A stretch of DNA of 64,000 nt, taken from positions 144,947 through 208,946 of the forward strand of contig JABFXY010000024.1 in assembly GCA_013361525.1 (NCBI GenBank), given 5' to 3'. Numbering within the stretch: position 1 is the first letter of the stretch; every line of letters begins with the position of its first letter. The notes under the pieces are model-generated. The model did not search any database. It was not told the DNA's origin and saw only the letters and a list, made by a program, of their open reading frames with translations. This document shows positions 50,439-58,695 of the stretch, one piece after another. Made by a program: the position numbers and the translations under genes. This stretch comes from Polyangiaceae bacterium (GTDB taxonomy: Bacteria; Myxococcota_A; Polyangia; Polyangiales; Polyangiaceae).

Positions 50439-51227
50439 ATGCCGACGCGTACCGAACACAAGCATGGGTCGTTTTCGTGGGCCGAGCTCGCAACCACCGA
50501 CGCCGATGCGGCGAAGAAGTTCTACGGGCCTCTCTTCGGGTGGAAGTTCAACGACACGCCTGCGGGCGACATGACGTACACGATGAACCTGCTCGGTGAT
50601 CAGGCCGCCTCCGCCCTCTACAAGATGGGCGCGGAGATGAAGGGCATGCCGCCGCATTGGGCCTGTTACATCTCCGTCGACGACGTCGACGCGACGACGA
50701 AGAAGGCCTCGGCGAACGGCGGCAAGGTGATGAAGGAGCCGTTCGACGTGATGGAGTTCGGGCGCATGTCCGTCATCCAGGATCCGAGCGGCGCGGCGCT
50801 CTGTCTCTGGCAGGCGAAGAAGCACATCGGCGCCGGCGTGGTGAACGAGCCGGGCGCGATCACCTGGCTCGAGCTCTACACGAACAACACCGACGCCTGC
50901 GGGAAGTTCTACGCGCAGACGATCGGCTGGCGCACCGAGGCGCACGACATGGGCCCGATGGGCACGTACACGATGTTCTACCGGCCGACCGAAGCGAAAG
51001 AGGGCGGCGTCGGCGGCATGATGAACATGCCTCCGAACATGAAGGGCGTGCCGCCGCACTGGCTCGCGTACTTCGCCGTCACCGACTGCGACGCCAGCGC
51101 CAAGAAGGCGCAGGAGCTCGGCGGCTCGCTGCTCATGCCGCCGACCGACATCCCGAACATCGGACGCTTCGCGATCGTGAAGGACCCGCAGGGCGCGGTC
51201 TTCGCGATCTACAAAAACGAGCACTGA
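50439..51227 (+). CDS. VOC (glyoxalase/bleomycin-resistance-like) two-domain protein
   Basis: 262 residues from ATG 50439 with AAGGAGGAG upstream. Two repeated VOC domains: the first SFSWAELATTDADAAKKFYGPLFGWKF to CLWQAK, the second TWLELYTNNTDACGKFYAQTIGWRT to FAIYKNEH, each with the paired beta-alpha-beta modules that bind a metal. Members include glyoxalases and hydrolases; the function is not predictable. Both halves share the FYxxxxGW motif. Confidence 0.88.
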   Translation: MPTRTEHKHGSFSWAELATTDADAAKKFYGPLFGWKFNDTPAGDMTYTMNLLGDQAASALYKMGAEMKGMPPHWACYISVDDVDATTKKASANGGKVMKEPFDVMEFGRMSVIQDPSGAALCLWQAKKHIGAGVVNEPGAITWLELYTNNTDACGKFYAQTIGWRTEAHDMGPMGTYTMFYRPTEAKEGGVGGMMNMPPNMKGVPPHWLAYFAVTDCDASAKKAQELGGSLLMPPTDIPNIGRFAIVKDPQGAVFAIYKNEH

Positions 51228-51278
51228 CCCTCGTTGGAGGGTAGCGGCGATAGGCCATTTCGGAGCCTGGTCTCCGCT

Positions 51279-51393
51279 ATTTCTCCCCCCACCCCCCCAC
51301 TTCGTGAGGGGGGTGTTTTCGTTTCGAAGCGCCTCGCCCGCGGTCCACGCTCTCCCCCCTCAACGCAGTTGAGGGGGGCCGGGGGGGAGAAAT
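51279..51393. repeat. G/C-run palindromic element and terminator-like hairpins
   Basis: ATTTCTCCCCCC at the left and its complement at the right make the outer inverted repeat. Inside are two hairpins: CACCCCCC...GGGGGGTG followed by TTTTCGTTT (51290 to about 51324), a terminator-like structure on the plus strand after the VOC gene, and a perfect 11-bp stem CCCCCCTCAAC/GTTGAGGGGGG with loop GCA (51354-51378). It fills the gap between the VOC and cyclophilin genes. Confidence 0.7.
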
Positions 51394-51457
51394 TGCAGCC
51401 CCGACGCCACAACTTGGATCGTCGCATCGGAGCCCTCCGAACGGTACGCTGCGGCCC

Positions 51458-51973
51458 ATGAGCGACCAAGCCGAGACGATCGTCGTCGTCGATACCAACC
51501 ACGGAAGCTTCAAGATCGCGCTCGACGCCGCGCGCGCGCCGATCAGCGTCGCGAACTTCCTGTCGTACGTCGATTCGGGCCACTACGAAGGCACGATCTT
51601 CCACCGCGTGATCGACGGCTTCATGGTCCAAGGCGGCGGCTACGACGCTTCCTACGAGCGCAAGCCTACGCGCGACCCGATCGCCAACGAGGCGCACAAC
51701 GGCGTCAAGAACACGCGCAGCACGGTCGCGATGGCGCGCACCGGCGAGCCGCACTCTGCGACGGCGCAATTCTTCGTCAACGTCGCCGACAACGCGTTCC
51801 TCGATCACAAGAGCAAAGAGCCGCGCGACTACGGTTACGCGGTGTTCGGTCGCGTGACGGAGGGTATGGATGTCGTCGACGCAATCAAGGCGCTCGCGAC
51901 GGGACCGGCGGGGCCGTTCTCGAAAGACGCGCCCGTCCAACAGGTCGTCATTCGGTCGGTGAAGCGGGCGTAG
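51458..51973 (+). CDS. Cyclophilin-type peptidyl-prolyl isomerase
   Basis: 171 residues. Family motifs: TNHGSFKIALDAARAPISVANFLSYV, TIFHRVIDGFMVQGGG (catalytic Arg), ARTGEPHSATAQFFVNVADNAFLD and GYAVFGRVTEGMDVVDAI. No signal peptide, so cytosolic like PpiB. It catalyses cis-trans isomerisation of prolyl bonds. The tail overlaps the convergent DUF1704 gene by 26 bp. Confidence 0.95.
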   Translation: MSDQAETIVVVDTNHGSFKIALDAARAPISVANFLSYVDSGHYEGTIFHRVIDGFMVQGGGYDASYERKPTRDPIANEAHNGVKNTRSTVAMARTGEPHSATAQFFVNVADNAFLDHKSKEPRDYGYAVFGRVTEGMDVVDAIKALATGPAGPFSKDAPVQQVVIRSVKRA

Positions 51974-53264
51974 CGGCCGGCTCGAGCGTCCTCAGCGGCA
52001 GGCGCGCAAGCCACGCGTGCCGCTGGGCGACGAAAGCGAGATCGATCTCGCTGAGAAACGACGTGAACGCGAAATGCGCGAGCAGGTCGTCCCAGCGGCG
52101 CAGCCAGCTCGGGACGAACACCGGCGGCGCGAGCAAGCCTTGCTCGCGAAGCGCCACGAGCGCCTCGAGCTCCGACAGCGCGAGGCGTCCGCTCACCAGC
52201 ACCTCGGCGACGAGCAGGCCCTGGTGCGAGACCGCGAGCCGCAGGAAGTCGTACACCTCGACGAGCCCGGAGAGGTAACACGCGTCCTTCGTGAACGGCG
52301 CGCCTCCTCCGCAGAGGCCGCCGCGGCAGATCCGCGCGACGTCGAGGAACGCCGCGCGCTCGTCGGCGCCGAGCGACACGAGATGGCGGTAGAGGTCGAC
52401 GAAGCTCGCGCCGTCCTCCGCCATCGCGACGAGTCGAACGCGCTCCACGAGCCGCCGCAGCCGCCCGATCGTGAGGGCTTGCGAATAGAGCTCCACGAAG
52501 ACGGCGAGACCCTCCTGCGTGCGCGTCGTGAGCGGGCCGCCCGCACCGAGAAAATCCAGGTGCGGCTGGGCATCCCCGTTCTGCGCCGTGAAGACGTGCG
52601 TCTCGATTTCGTGCAGGTACAGCGAGCGCGCCTCCTCGTCGTCGAAGGTCGCGTCACCGCGAATTCGTAGGCGCGTCTTTCCGGCGATCGCCTTCGCGCT
52701 GAGCTCGGGATCGATCAGGATCTCGAGCTTGGGCTTGTGCTTCCGCTTCGAGATCCGCTCGCGCACGTACGCAGCGAGCCCCTCCGCGTCGAGCTCGTCG
52801 TCCGAGCGCCCGCGCGCCGCGAGCTCGGTGACGCCGATGCGCTGAAGGAGATGCTCGGCGAAATCGAGGTTCGAAGTGTCCCCATCGAGCCAGGTCGATC
52901 GGGCGCTGCCGTAGACCTGCGCCGAGAGATCCGAGAAGGCCTTGGTGCCGAGCGCGAGGAGCATCCGGGCGCCGAGCCGCTGGCTCTCGGTGCGCGCGCG
53001 GAGAAGTCGGACGAGCGCGTCGTCACCGCGAAGCTCTTCATCGAAACTATCGAGCCGTGCGAGGCGCGCTTCGACGGCGACGCGATCGATCGCGTAGACG
53101 GGCTCGGGGATCTGCTGCGCGTGCGACGCGAGAAACGCTTGCTCGACGCTGCGTGGCCACGCGAGCGCGTCGAGCAAACCGCTGGACCCGGCGAGGGCGA
53201 GGCGAGCTCGTTCGAGCAGCTTGAGCGTCGCCGGATCCATCGTGGGCTTCGCGAAGAAGCCCAC
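51948..53264 (-). CDS. DUF1704/QEGLA-motif protein (MATCAP-like zinc peptidase fold)
   Basis: 438 residues, with Met 1 or Met 9 as start. The family hallmarks are clear: LEILIDPELSAKAIAGKTRLRI, SLYLHEIETHVFTAQNGDAQP near residue 218, and TRTQEGLAVFVELYSQAL (the QEGLA motif near 248). HEIETH is an HExxxH zinc motif; the human homologue was shown to be a tubulin tyrosine carboxypeptidase (MATCAP). The bacterial function is unknown; annotation often reads flavohaemoglobin expression-modulating protein. No signal peptide. Confidence 0.85.
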   Translation of the reverse strand: MGFFAKPTMDPATLKLLERARLALAGSSGLLDALAWPRSVEQAFLASHAQQIPEPVYAIDRVAVEARLARLDSFDEELRGDDALVRLLRARTESQRLGARMLLALGTKAFSDLSAQVYGSARSTWLDGDTSNLDFAEHLLQRIGVTELAARGRSDDELDAEGLAAYVRERISKRKHKPKLEILIDPELSAKAIAGKTRLRIRGDATFDDEEARSLYLHEIETHVFTAQNGDAQPHLDFLGAGGPLTTRTQEGLAVFVELYSQALTIGRLRRLVERVRLVAMAEDGASFVDLYRHLVSLGADERAAFLDVARICRGGLCGGGAPFTKDACYLSGLVEVYDFLRLAVSHQGLLVAEVLVSGRLALSELEALVALREQGLLAPPVFVPSWLRRWDDLLAHFAFTSFLSEIDLAFVAQRHAWLARLPLRTLEPAATPASPTE

Positions 53265-53291
53265 GTAGGTTCGCTTGGACCGATACTTCGA

Positions 53292-54152
53292 TCAAGGGTT
53301 CGCGGACGACTTCGCCGAGCCCGACTTCGACCCGCCGGGCTTCGACCCAGGTGCCGACGCGCCCGGCGCTGCAGCCGGCTCCTTCGGCGTCATCCCCGGC
53401 GCCCCCGGCTGCATACCCGGCTGATTGGGAGCAGCGCCCGGCGTTCCCGCGGGTGCCTTTCCGCCCCCCGCGCCTGACGTGCTGAGCTTCATTTGGAGGG
53501 CTTCCGCGTCCTTGAGGTGCTTCTCGACCACCGGACGGATCTCTTGAATGTGAGCCTTGAGCTCTTCGTTCTTCGCGTCGACGAGCAGCTTCGTATCGAT
53601 GAGCTCGAGCACCGCTTTGTGGTCCGCGATCATGAGATCGACGAACGCCTTGTCGAGGTCGGCGCCCTGCGCCGCCTTCAGCGTCTCGACCTGTTTGGTC
53701 GTGTCCTCTTTGAGCGCGTTGCTCTTGTCGAAGCTCGCATCGGGCGTGATCGAGAGCTTCTTCGCGAGCTTCGTGCCCTTCGTTTTCGCGTCGGTGTGGT
53801 GGGTCACCATCATCGTCGCGAACGCCTTCACGTCCTTGTTCTTGGACTTTTGAACGACCGCCTTCGCCTCGTCGATCTCCTTCGCGTTCGCCGCATCCAG
53901 CACCGCAAAGATCTGCTCCTCGGTCATCGGTGCCGGCGGCGGCGGGGCCGGTGCCGGCTGCTGCTCGGTCATCGCGGTCTGTCCCGTATCGGACGGGGTC
54001 GCCGGCGTCGCCTCCATCGCTGCCGGTTGCGGTTGCGTGTAAGCCGCCTCCTCCGCCATCTGCGGCTCCGCCGTGCGCTCGTCACTGGTGCAACCAGCAA
54101 CGACACCGACAGCGAGCGTAAGCGTGAGAACAGCGCGCGATCCAATCGACAT
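53292..54152 (-). CDS. DUF4142 lipoprotein
   Basis: 286 residues from ATG 54152 with GGAGGTT upstream. Signal peptide and lipobox (GVVAGCT), Pro/Ala/Gln-rich linker, then the DUF4142 ferritin-like helical domain (QIFAVLDAANAKEIDEAKAVVQKSKNKDVKAFATMMVTHHTDA, LIDTKLL...LKAHIQEIRPVVEKHLKDA), and a Gly/Pro/Ser/Lys-rich tail. DUF4142 proteins are periplasmic four-helix bundles of uncertain role. Tail is Lys/Ser-rich without a MYXO-CTERM. Confidence 0.87.
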   Translation of the reverse strand: MSIGSRAVLTLTLAVGVVAGCTSDERTAEPQMAEEAAYTQPQPAAMEATPATPSDTGQTAMTEQQPAPAPPPPAPMTEEQIFAVLDAANAKEIDEAKAVVQKSKNKDVKAFATMMVTHHTDAKTKGTKLAKKLSITPDASFDKSNALKEDTTKQVETLKAAQGADLDKAFVDLMIADHKAVLELIDTKLLVDAKNEELKAHIQEIRPVVEKHLKDAEALQMKLSTSGAGGGKAPAGTPGAAPNQPGMQPGAPGMTPKEPAAAPGASAPGSKPGGSKSGSAKSSANP

Positions 54153-54376
54153 AGCAACCTCCTCCATTGGGGGCACCGCGTCGTGCAAAGAGGATGCTAG
54201 GCCGCGTCATTGCTCGGTTTCGTCGACGCTTCGGCGAAACGAGCTGGTGCTCACGGGGTATGTGAACCGTGCAGAACCGCCACGGTGAGGCAGGCTTTCT
54301 GCCCCCCGTGTGCGGATCCGTCACGCTGCGAACGTGTTCGACGCACCACGCGGTGCGGCAAACCAGACTGGAAAGA

Positions 54377-55324
54377 TCAGCCCTGATTGATGACGCAATC
54401 GATGTAGCCGGCGCATTCCGGGTCGTTCTGGCATTGATTGCCGAACGCCGCATCGGAGACGCATTGCGCGCCGTTCTGCGCCTGATTTTGGACGCATTGC
54501 TCGCAGGCGCCCGTATTGCCGTCGCCACCGCATACCTGGGTAGAACCGCACTCCATGAGGCAGGGCGACATCTGCTCGCAACCGCATTCGTTGAAGATGA
54601 GGAAGATGACGGTCTCGTAACCTTCCGGATATTGCTCCTCGCAAGGCACGTCGTTGCAGAACGTGTCGCACTCCCAACCGAAGTCCATGCAAATCGCCTC
54701 GGCCCAGCAATTGGGGTTCTTGGGTTGCGCGCAAGGCGGCGGATCGTCGTCGCAGCCCTTTTCGCAAACCACGTTGCCGCACGTCCATTGACCATTGACG
54801 CAGTACGGGCCTTCGTAAAAACACCCCGGCCCGGGCGAAGGGCAATCGGGCGGCACGCCGACGCACTCGGTATTGCATTCGACGACACATTGCCAAGTGT
54901 CCCCCTCGCACACGGGGGTGGAGCTGCAATTCGGATCCGGCGGCTCGCATTTCGGCACCGGTCCCTGGCACGCGCACGATTGGTTCGTGCATTCGACGTT
55001 CTCGGGAGACACGCAGGTGCAGGTGTTGCAGCCGTCGGACGCGACGAACGTCTCCCCGACGTCGCGAAACACGCCGTCGTAGACGCAACCGTCCGAGCAA
55101 TCGTTTTCGGTGCAATCGACGCTGCCGCCGGCGAGACACGTACAAGTATTGCACCCGTCGGTGAACGTCTCGCCCTCCTCGTAGGACTTCCCGTCGACGG
55201 TGCATTCGCCGGTGACGACCACGTTCGCGCTGCACCCACCGAGCCCCGCCGCGAGCGAGGCGACGGCCCCGACGATCGCGCATGGTTTGCCCAAGAAGTC
55301 TTTGACCAAGGAAGCGACGTTCAT
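54377..55324 (-). CDS. Cys-rich secreted lipoprotein with pacifastin-like modules
   Basis: 315 residues. A hydrophobic signal region with lipobox (GLGGCS), then at least 30 Cys. Two N-terminal modules follow the pattern ECTVDGKSYEEGETFTDGCNTCTC...VDCT..DC and CVYDGVFRDVGETFVASDGCNTCTC...VECT..SC, close in style to pacifastin/VWC-like inhibitor modules. The rest has CxxxC-rich loops (CEGDTWQCVVEC, CFYEGPYCVNGQWTC, CGCEQMSPCLMECGS). Probably disulfide-linked and exported; maybe protease inhibition or adhesion. Function not shown. Confidence 0.72.
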   Translation of the reverse strand: MNVASLVKDFLGKPCAIVGAVASLAAGLGGCSANVVVTGECTVDGKSYEEGETFTDGCNTCTCLAGGSVDCTENDCSDGCVYDGVFRDVGETFVASDGCNTCTCVSPENVECTNQSCACQGPVPKCEPPDPNCSSTPVCEGDTWQCVVECNTECVGVPPDCPSPGPGCFYEGPYCVNGQWTCGNVVCEKGCDDDPPPCAQPKNPNCWAEAICMDFGWECDTFCNDVPCEEQYPEGYETVIFLIFNECGCEQMSPCLMECGSTQVCGGDGNTGACEQCVQNQAQNGAQCVSDAAFGNQCQNDPECAGYIDCVINQG

Positions 55325-55440
55325 AGATCCTCCGAATCCTCCAAGCCGAACCTAGAGTCTAGTCTTTGGGGGCGACGCGGTGAACTTGGCCGGCGTCGTC
55401 TTCCACGGCGATCCTTCCGGGCGCCATCGCCTTTCCCATC

Positions 55441-56928
55441 ATGTTTCCCCGCGGCACCCATCGGAAGTGGCCGATTCGATTGTGGCTTGCCGCGGCGAGC
55501 TCGATCGCCGGCTGCTCCACGGCGGTGGCACCGGTCCCACCGACCGAGCCGACGCCCATAGCGGCGCCGCAGGCGAAGGCGGCGGCTCCTCCCCCGCCTC
55601 GGTCCGCGCCGGTGGAGAGCACCCCCGTCTGCGAGCCGCTCACCGTCGATGTCCCCGCGCTCGACGACAGCATGCACCAGGCGGACGAGCTGCCCATCGT
55701 CGACCCTACCGGGCGCGGGCTGAAGAGCTTCCACGAGCGGCTGGCGAGGCTCGTTCGCGGGCGTGCGAAGGATCACGTTCGAATCGGAATCTACGGCGAT
55801 TCGAATATGACGTTGGACTTCATCGCCGGTCCGATGCGCCGCGATTTGCAGCTTCGTTACGGCGACGCCGGCCACGGATTCATCGCGCTCGCGCGACCCT
55901 GGAGCCATTACCGTCACATGGACGTCGTGCAAGAGGTCGACGTCGCATTCACGTCGTACGCCATTACGACGAAGCCGACGGGCGACGGCGCCTATGGCTA
56001 CGCCGGCATTGCGTCGGAGAGCCCGTCGATTGGCGCGCGCGTGAGGGTCGCGACCGCCCCCGAGGGCTCGCCGGTCGGGACGCGCGCCAGCCGATTCGAT
56101 GTCTTCTATCTCACCGGACCGAGGCGCGGTGATTTCGACGTCGAGGTCGACGGCACGTCGGTCGCTTCGCTCAGCAGCGAGGCCGAGGGCCGAGGCGTCG
56201 GCATCCACCGCGTCGAGGTCGAGGACGGCGCCCACACCTTCGACTCCGTCATCAAATCGGCGAAATACGTGCGCTTCCTCGGCGGCGTCCTCGAGCGGTC
56301 GAAGCCCGGCGTCGTCGTCGATCAGCTCGGGGTCGGCGCGATGAGCACCCGCTGCATTCCCATGGAGGACCCGGCTGTTTCCGCGCCGATGCTCGCCTTC
56401 CGCCGTTACGACCTGGTCGTCCTGATGACCGGAACGTCGGACATCTACGACCTCGACAAGGCGCCCGGGTACGTTCGCGAGGTCGTCGCGCTCCACCGGA
56501 GCGTGAACGAGGACGTCTCGTTCTTGCTCGTGGCGCCACCCGACCGCGGCGTCTCGCATGCGATGAACAAGCTCGTGACCCTCGGCGCGCAGCGCAAAGC
56601 GCTGGCCTCCGAAATCGGTGTCGCGTTCTGGGATCTGCTCGGCGCGATGGGCGGGCCGACGAGCATGATGACGTTCATTCGGAAGGGCATGGCGTTGCCC
56701 GACCAGATCCACTTCACCGAAAAAGGCGGCGCGTGGGTGAGCAAGCGGTTGACCCGCGCGCTCCTCGCGAGCTTCGACGCGTACGTCCGCAATCACCCGC
56801 GCGCGGGTTGCGACGAAGCGGGCGTGGAGGAGCTCGAGCCTTGGCCGAAAGGAAGTCACGTGACGCCGGCCGGCCAATTGCAACCAGCAGGCCAAGAGGA
56901 GCCGGTTCGGACGGTTCGCTACCGCTGA
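55441..56928 (+). CDS. SGNH/GDSL-like hydrolase, lipoprotein
   Basis: 495 residues. Signal peptide with lipobox (SIAGCS) and a Pro/Ala/Thr linker. The catalytic core shows VRIGIYGDSNMTLDF (the Ser of the GDS motif), MTGTSDIYDL (block III-like), and DQIHFTEKGGAWVSKRL with the Asp-x-x-His of block V. A beta insert (FDVEVDGTSVAS...VEVEDGAHTF) resembles the non-catalytic sandwich of acetyl-peptidoglycan or polysaccharide esterases. It probably removes or transfers acyl groups on envelope glycans. Confidence 0.82.
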   Translation: MFPRGTHRKWPIRLWLAAASSIAGCSTAVAPVPPTEPTPIAAPQAKAAAPPPPRSAPVESTPVCEPLTVDVPALDDSMHQADELPIVDPTGRGLKSFHERLARLVRGRAKDHVRIGIYGDSNMTLDFIAGPMRRDLQLRYGDAGHGFIALARPWSHYRHMDVVQEVDVAFTSYAITTKPTGDGAYGYAGIASESPSIGARVRVATAPEGSPVGTRASRFDVFYLTGPRRGDFDVEVDGTSVASLSSEAEGRGVGIHRVEVEDGAHTFDSVIKSAKYVRFLGGVLERSKPGVVVDQLGVGAMSTRCIPMEDPAVSAPMLAFRRYDLVVLMTGTSDIYDLDKAPGYVREVVALHRSVNEDVSFLLVAPPDRGVSHAMNKLVTLGAQRKALASEIGVAFWDLLGAMGGPTSMMTFIRKGMALPDQIHFTEKGGAWVSKRLTRALLASFDAYVRNHPRAGCDEAGVEELEPWPKGSHVTPAGQLQPAGQEEPVRTVRYR

Positions 56929-57082
56929 TCGCGATACGGACGATCCGGCCCGTATCTCGGCGAAACACGCACGGACGCAAAACGCGGTGGGCCATGCTGT
57001 GCCGTCGGTCTGGTCGCTCGTGCCCGTCCGGCGCAACCGGCCTTGATGGTCCCGCAGGCAGTCGGAGTACGATGTCGGCGCG

Positions 57083-57988
57083 ATGCTTCGAACCTTGGCT
57101 TTTTGCGTCCTGGTCGCCGCCTTCGGGTGTGCGGACGGGGGCGGCGTGGAGGACACGGACGGCGGGGGCGGCGGCACCACGTCGGAGGGCGGTGGACCCG
57201 ATAGCGGAAGCGGCGGGCACGGCTGCTTCGAGACGGAATCGTTCTGCGGCGGCGCCTGCGTCGACGTGTCGACCCACGCCGAACATTGCGGTGAATGCGA
57301 CCATTCGTGCTCGGACGGGGTGAACCAAACCGGCCAATGTGTCGGTGGGGAATGCGTGAGCGCGTGCGAGCCCGGCTTCGTCGACGATCAGGGCACTTGC
57401 AAGAACTTCTTCGGCGCGCACGAGCCATGGCCGGCCGAATGCGCCGGTTGCAGTCAGGCGAACGTCTACAGCGGTGATTGCACCTGCCCTTCTTATGCGA
57501 CGGAGCTGACGCTCCATTTGCAGAGCGATTGCCCCGGTGTTCCCATGCGAGCAGCAACGACGCTCGGCTTGTGCGTGACGTCGGGGGTCTCCACCGACGC
57601 CGATTTCGGCGGTGCTTATCAAGTGGACGACGGCGTCGACCTCTGCGGCGCAACGGCCCAATGCCGGGTCGGCAATCCCCTCGCCGGGAACATGTGCGCC
57701 TGTCCGGACGGATTCGCCGACGCGATTACGCTTCGGTCCATCGTTCGCTTGCCCTGCGACGGGACGGAGACGGGGACCAACATCGTGCTCTGCGGCAACC
57801 AAAGCGCGCCTTTTGCTGCATTCGGCGGCGCTTACCAATTCGACGATTTCGAGCCGAATTGTCGCGTCGCAAACCCCTGGACGGGCGATTGCACCTGCCC
57901 TGCGGGCACCGTCGATCGTTCTTATCGCATCATGGTCGACCACGCGGCAGGCCTGGTCGGCTCGTCGCTCCACCTCTGCACGCTGTGA
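57083..57988 (+). CDS. Cys-rich lipoprotein with duplicated module
   Basis: 301 residues from ATG 57083. Signal and lipobox (VAAFGCA), Gly/Thr-rich linker, a Cys-rich region (CGGACVDVSTHAEHCGECDHSC), then two related modules, each with FGGAYQVDD/FGGAYQFDD, CRVGNP/CRVANP and CACPDG/CTCPAG. An internal duplication is evident. No known family. The stop overlaps the next start by 4 bp (GTGA), linking it to the HTTM operon. Confidence 0.75.
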   Translation: MLRTLAFCVLVAAFGCADGGGVEDTDGGGGGTTSEGGGPDSGSGGHGCFETESFCGGACVDVSTHAEHCGECDHSCSDGVNQTGQCVGGECVSACEPGFVDDQGTCKNFFGAHEPWPAECAGCSQANVYSGDCTCPSYATELTLHLQSDCPGVPMRAATTLGLCVTSGVSTDADFGGAYQVDDGVDLCGATAQCRVGNPLAGNMCACPDGFADAITLRSIVRLPCDGTETGTNIVLCGNQSAPFAAFGGAYQFDDFEPNCRVANPWTGDCTCPAGTVDRSYRIMVDHAAGLVGSSLHLCTL

Positions 57989-58695
57989 CCCCCGAATCGA
58001 AACAGCGCATCCGCGCTCAGCTCTGGGCGGCGTTCATAACATTTCACGTATTGGCGGTGATCGTCATGTCGCTGCCCGGCGAAGGCATCACTTCGAAGGC
58101 GCAATGGCAGAGCGAGAACCTGCGCTCTGATTTCGCCGGCTGGGCGAATGCGCTTCGAAAGGTCGGCATCGCCATCTCCGACGAAGAGCTCGCGGAGAAG
58201 GCGCGCGCCGTCGCGGAAGGCTACGTCGACGCGCGCTCGGTTCTGTCCGCGCCCTTCGAGCCTTATCAGCAGGCAACGGGCGCTCGGCAGGGCTGGGCGA
58301 TGTTCGCGAGCCCTCAGCGTCACCCGGCGGAGGTCCACGTCGACGTCTTCGAGCGCGGCGAATGGCGGCCTCTGTTTCGCCCACGATCCGCGGAGTACTC
58401 GTGGTTCACGCGAAGGCTCGATCACCACCGCTTGCGAAAGCTGAGCGGCCGCTTCGCCCGCGGGTTCAACCGCGGCGTGTATGACGACCTCGCCCGGTAC
58501 CTCGCCGATCGCGCGCTTCACGATTTCCCCACGGCCGAGCGCGTTCGCGTCCGGCTCTATTCCTGGGACGCACTGCCGCCCGAACGCGTGCGTGCCGGTG
58601 AAAAGCCGGTCGGGGAATACAAAGAGCCGCGGGAATACACCCGCGACGAAGCCGGCAACGCGCAGCTCGCGCAGCGAGGCTCGAAACGCCGGTGA
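57985..58695 (+). CDS. Unknown membrane-anchored protein of the HTTM operon
   Basis: 236 residues from a GTG at 57985. One N-terminal helix (LWAAFITFHVLAVIVMSLP) anchors a soluble domain with GWAMFASPQRHPAEVHVDVFERGEWRPLF and a basic helical part (HHRLRKLSGRFARGF). Similar proteins accompany HTTM-domain genes in some bacteria, but I do not know the family. It starts in the stop of the previous lipoprotein and its stop overlaps the HTTM gene by 4 bp. Confidence 0.65.
   Translation: MTPESKQRIRAQLWAAFITFHVLAVIVMSLPGEGITSKAQWQSENLRSDFAGWANALRKVGIAISDEELAEKARAVAEGYVDARSVLSAPFEPYQQATGARQGWAMFASPQRHPAEVHVDVFERGEWRPLFRPRSAEYSWFTRRLDHHRLRKLSGRFARGFNRGVYDDLARYLADRALHDFPTAERVRVRLYSWDALPPERVRAGEKPVGEYKEPREYTRDEAGNAQLAQRGSKRR

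Noticed and set aside
55321..57180. 619-codon minus-strand open frame opposite the SGNH gene
   Set aside because: Repetitive Arg/Asp/Val composition, no domain, overlaps two clear genes on the plus strand.
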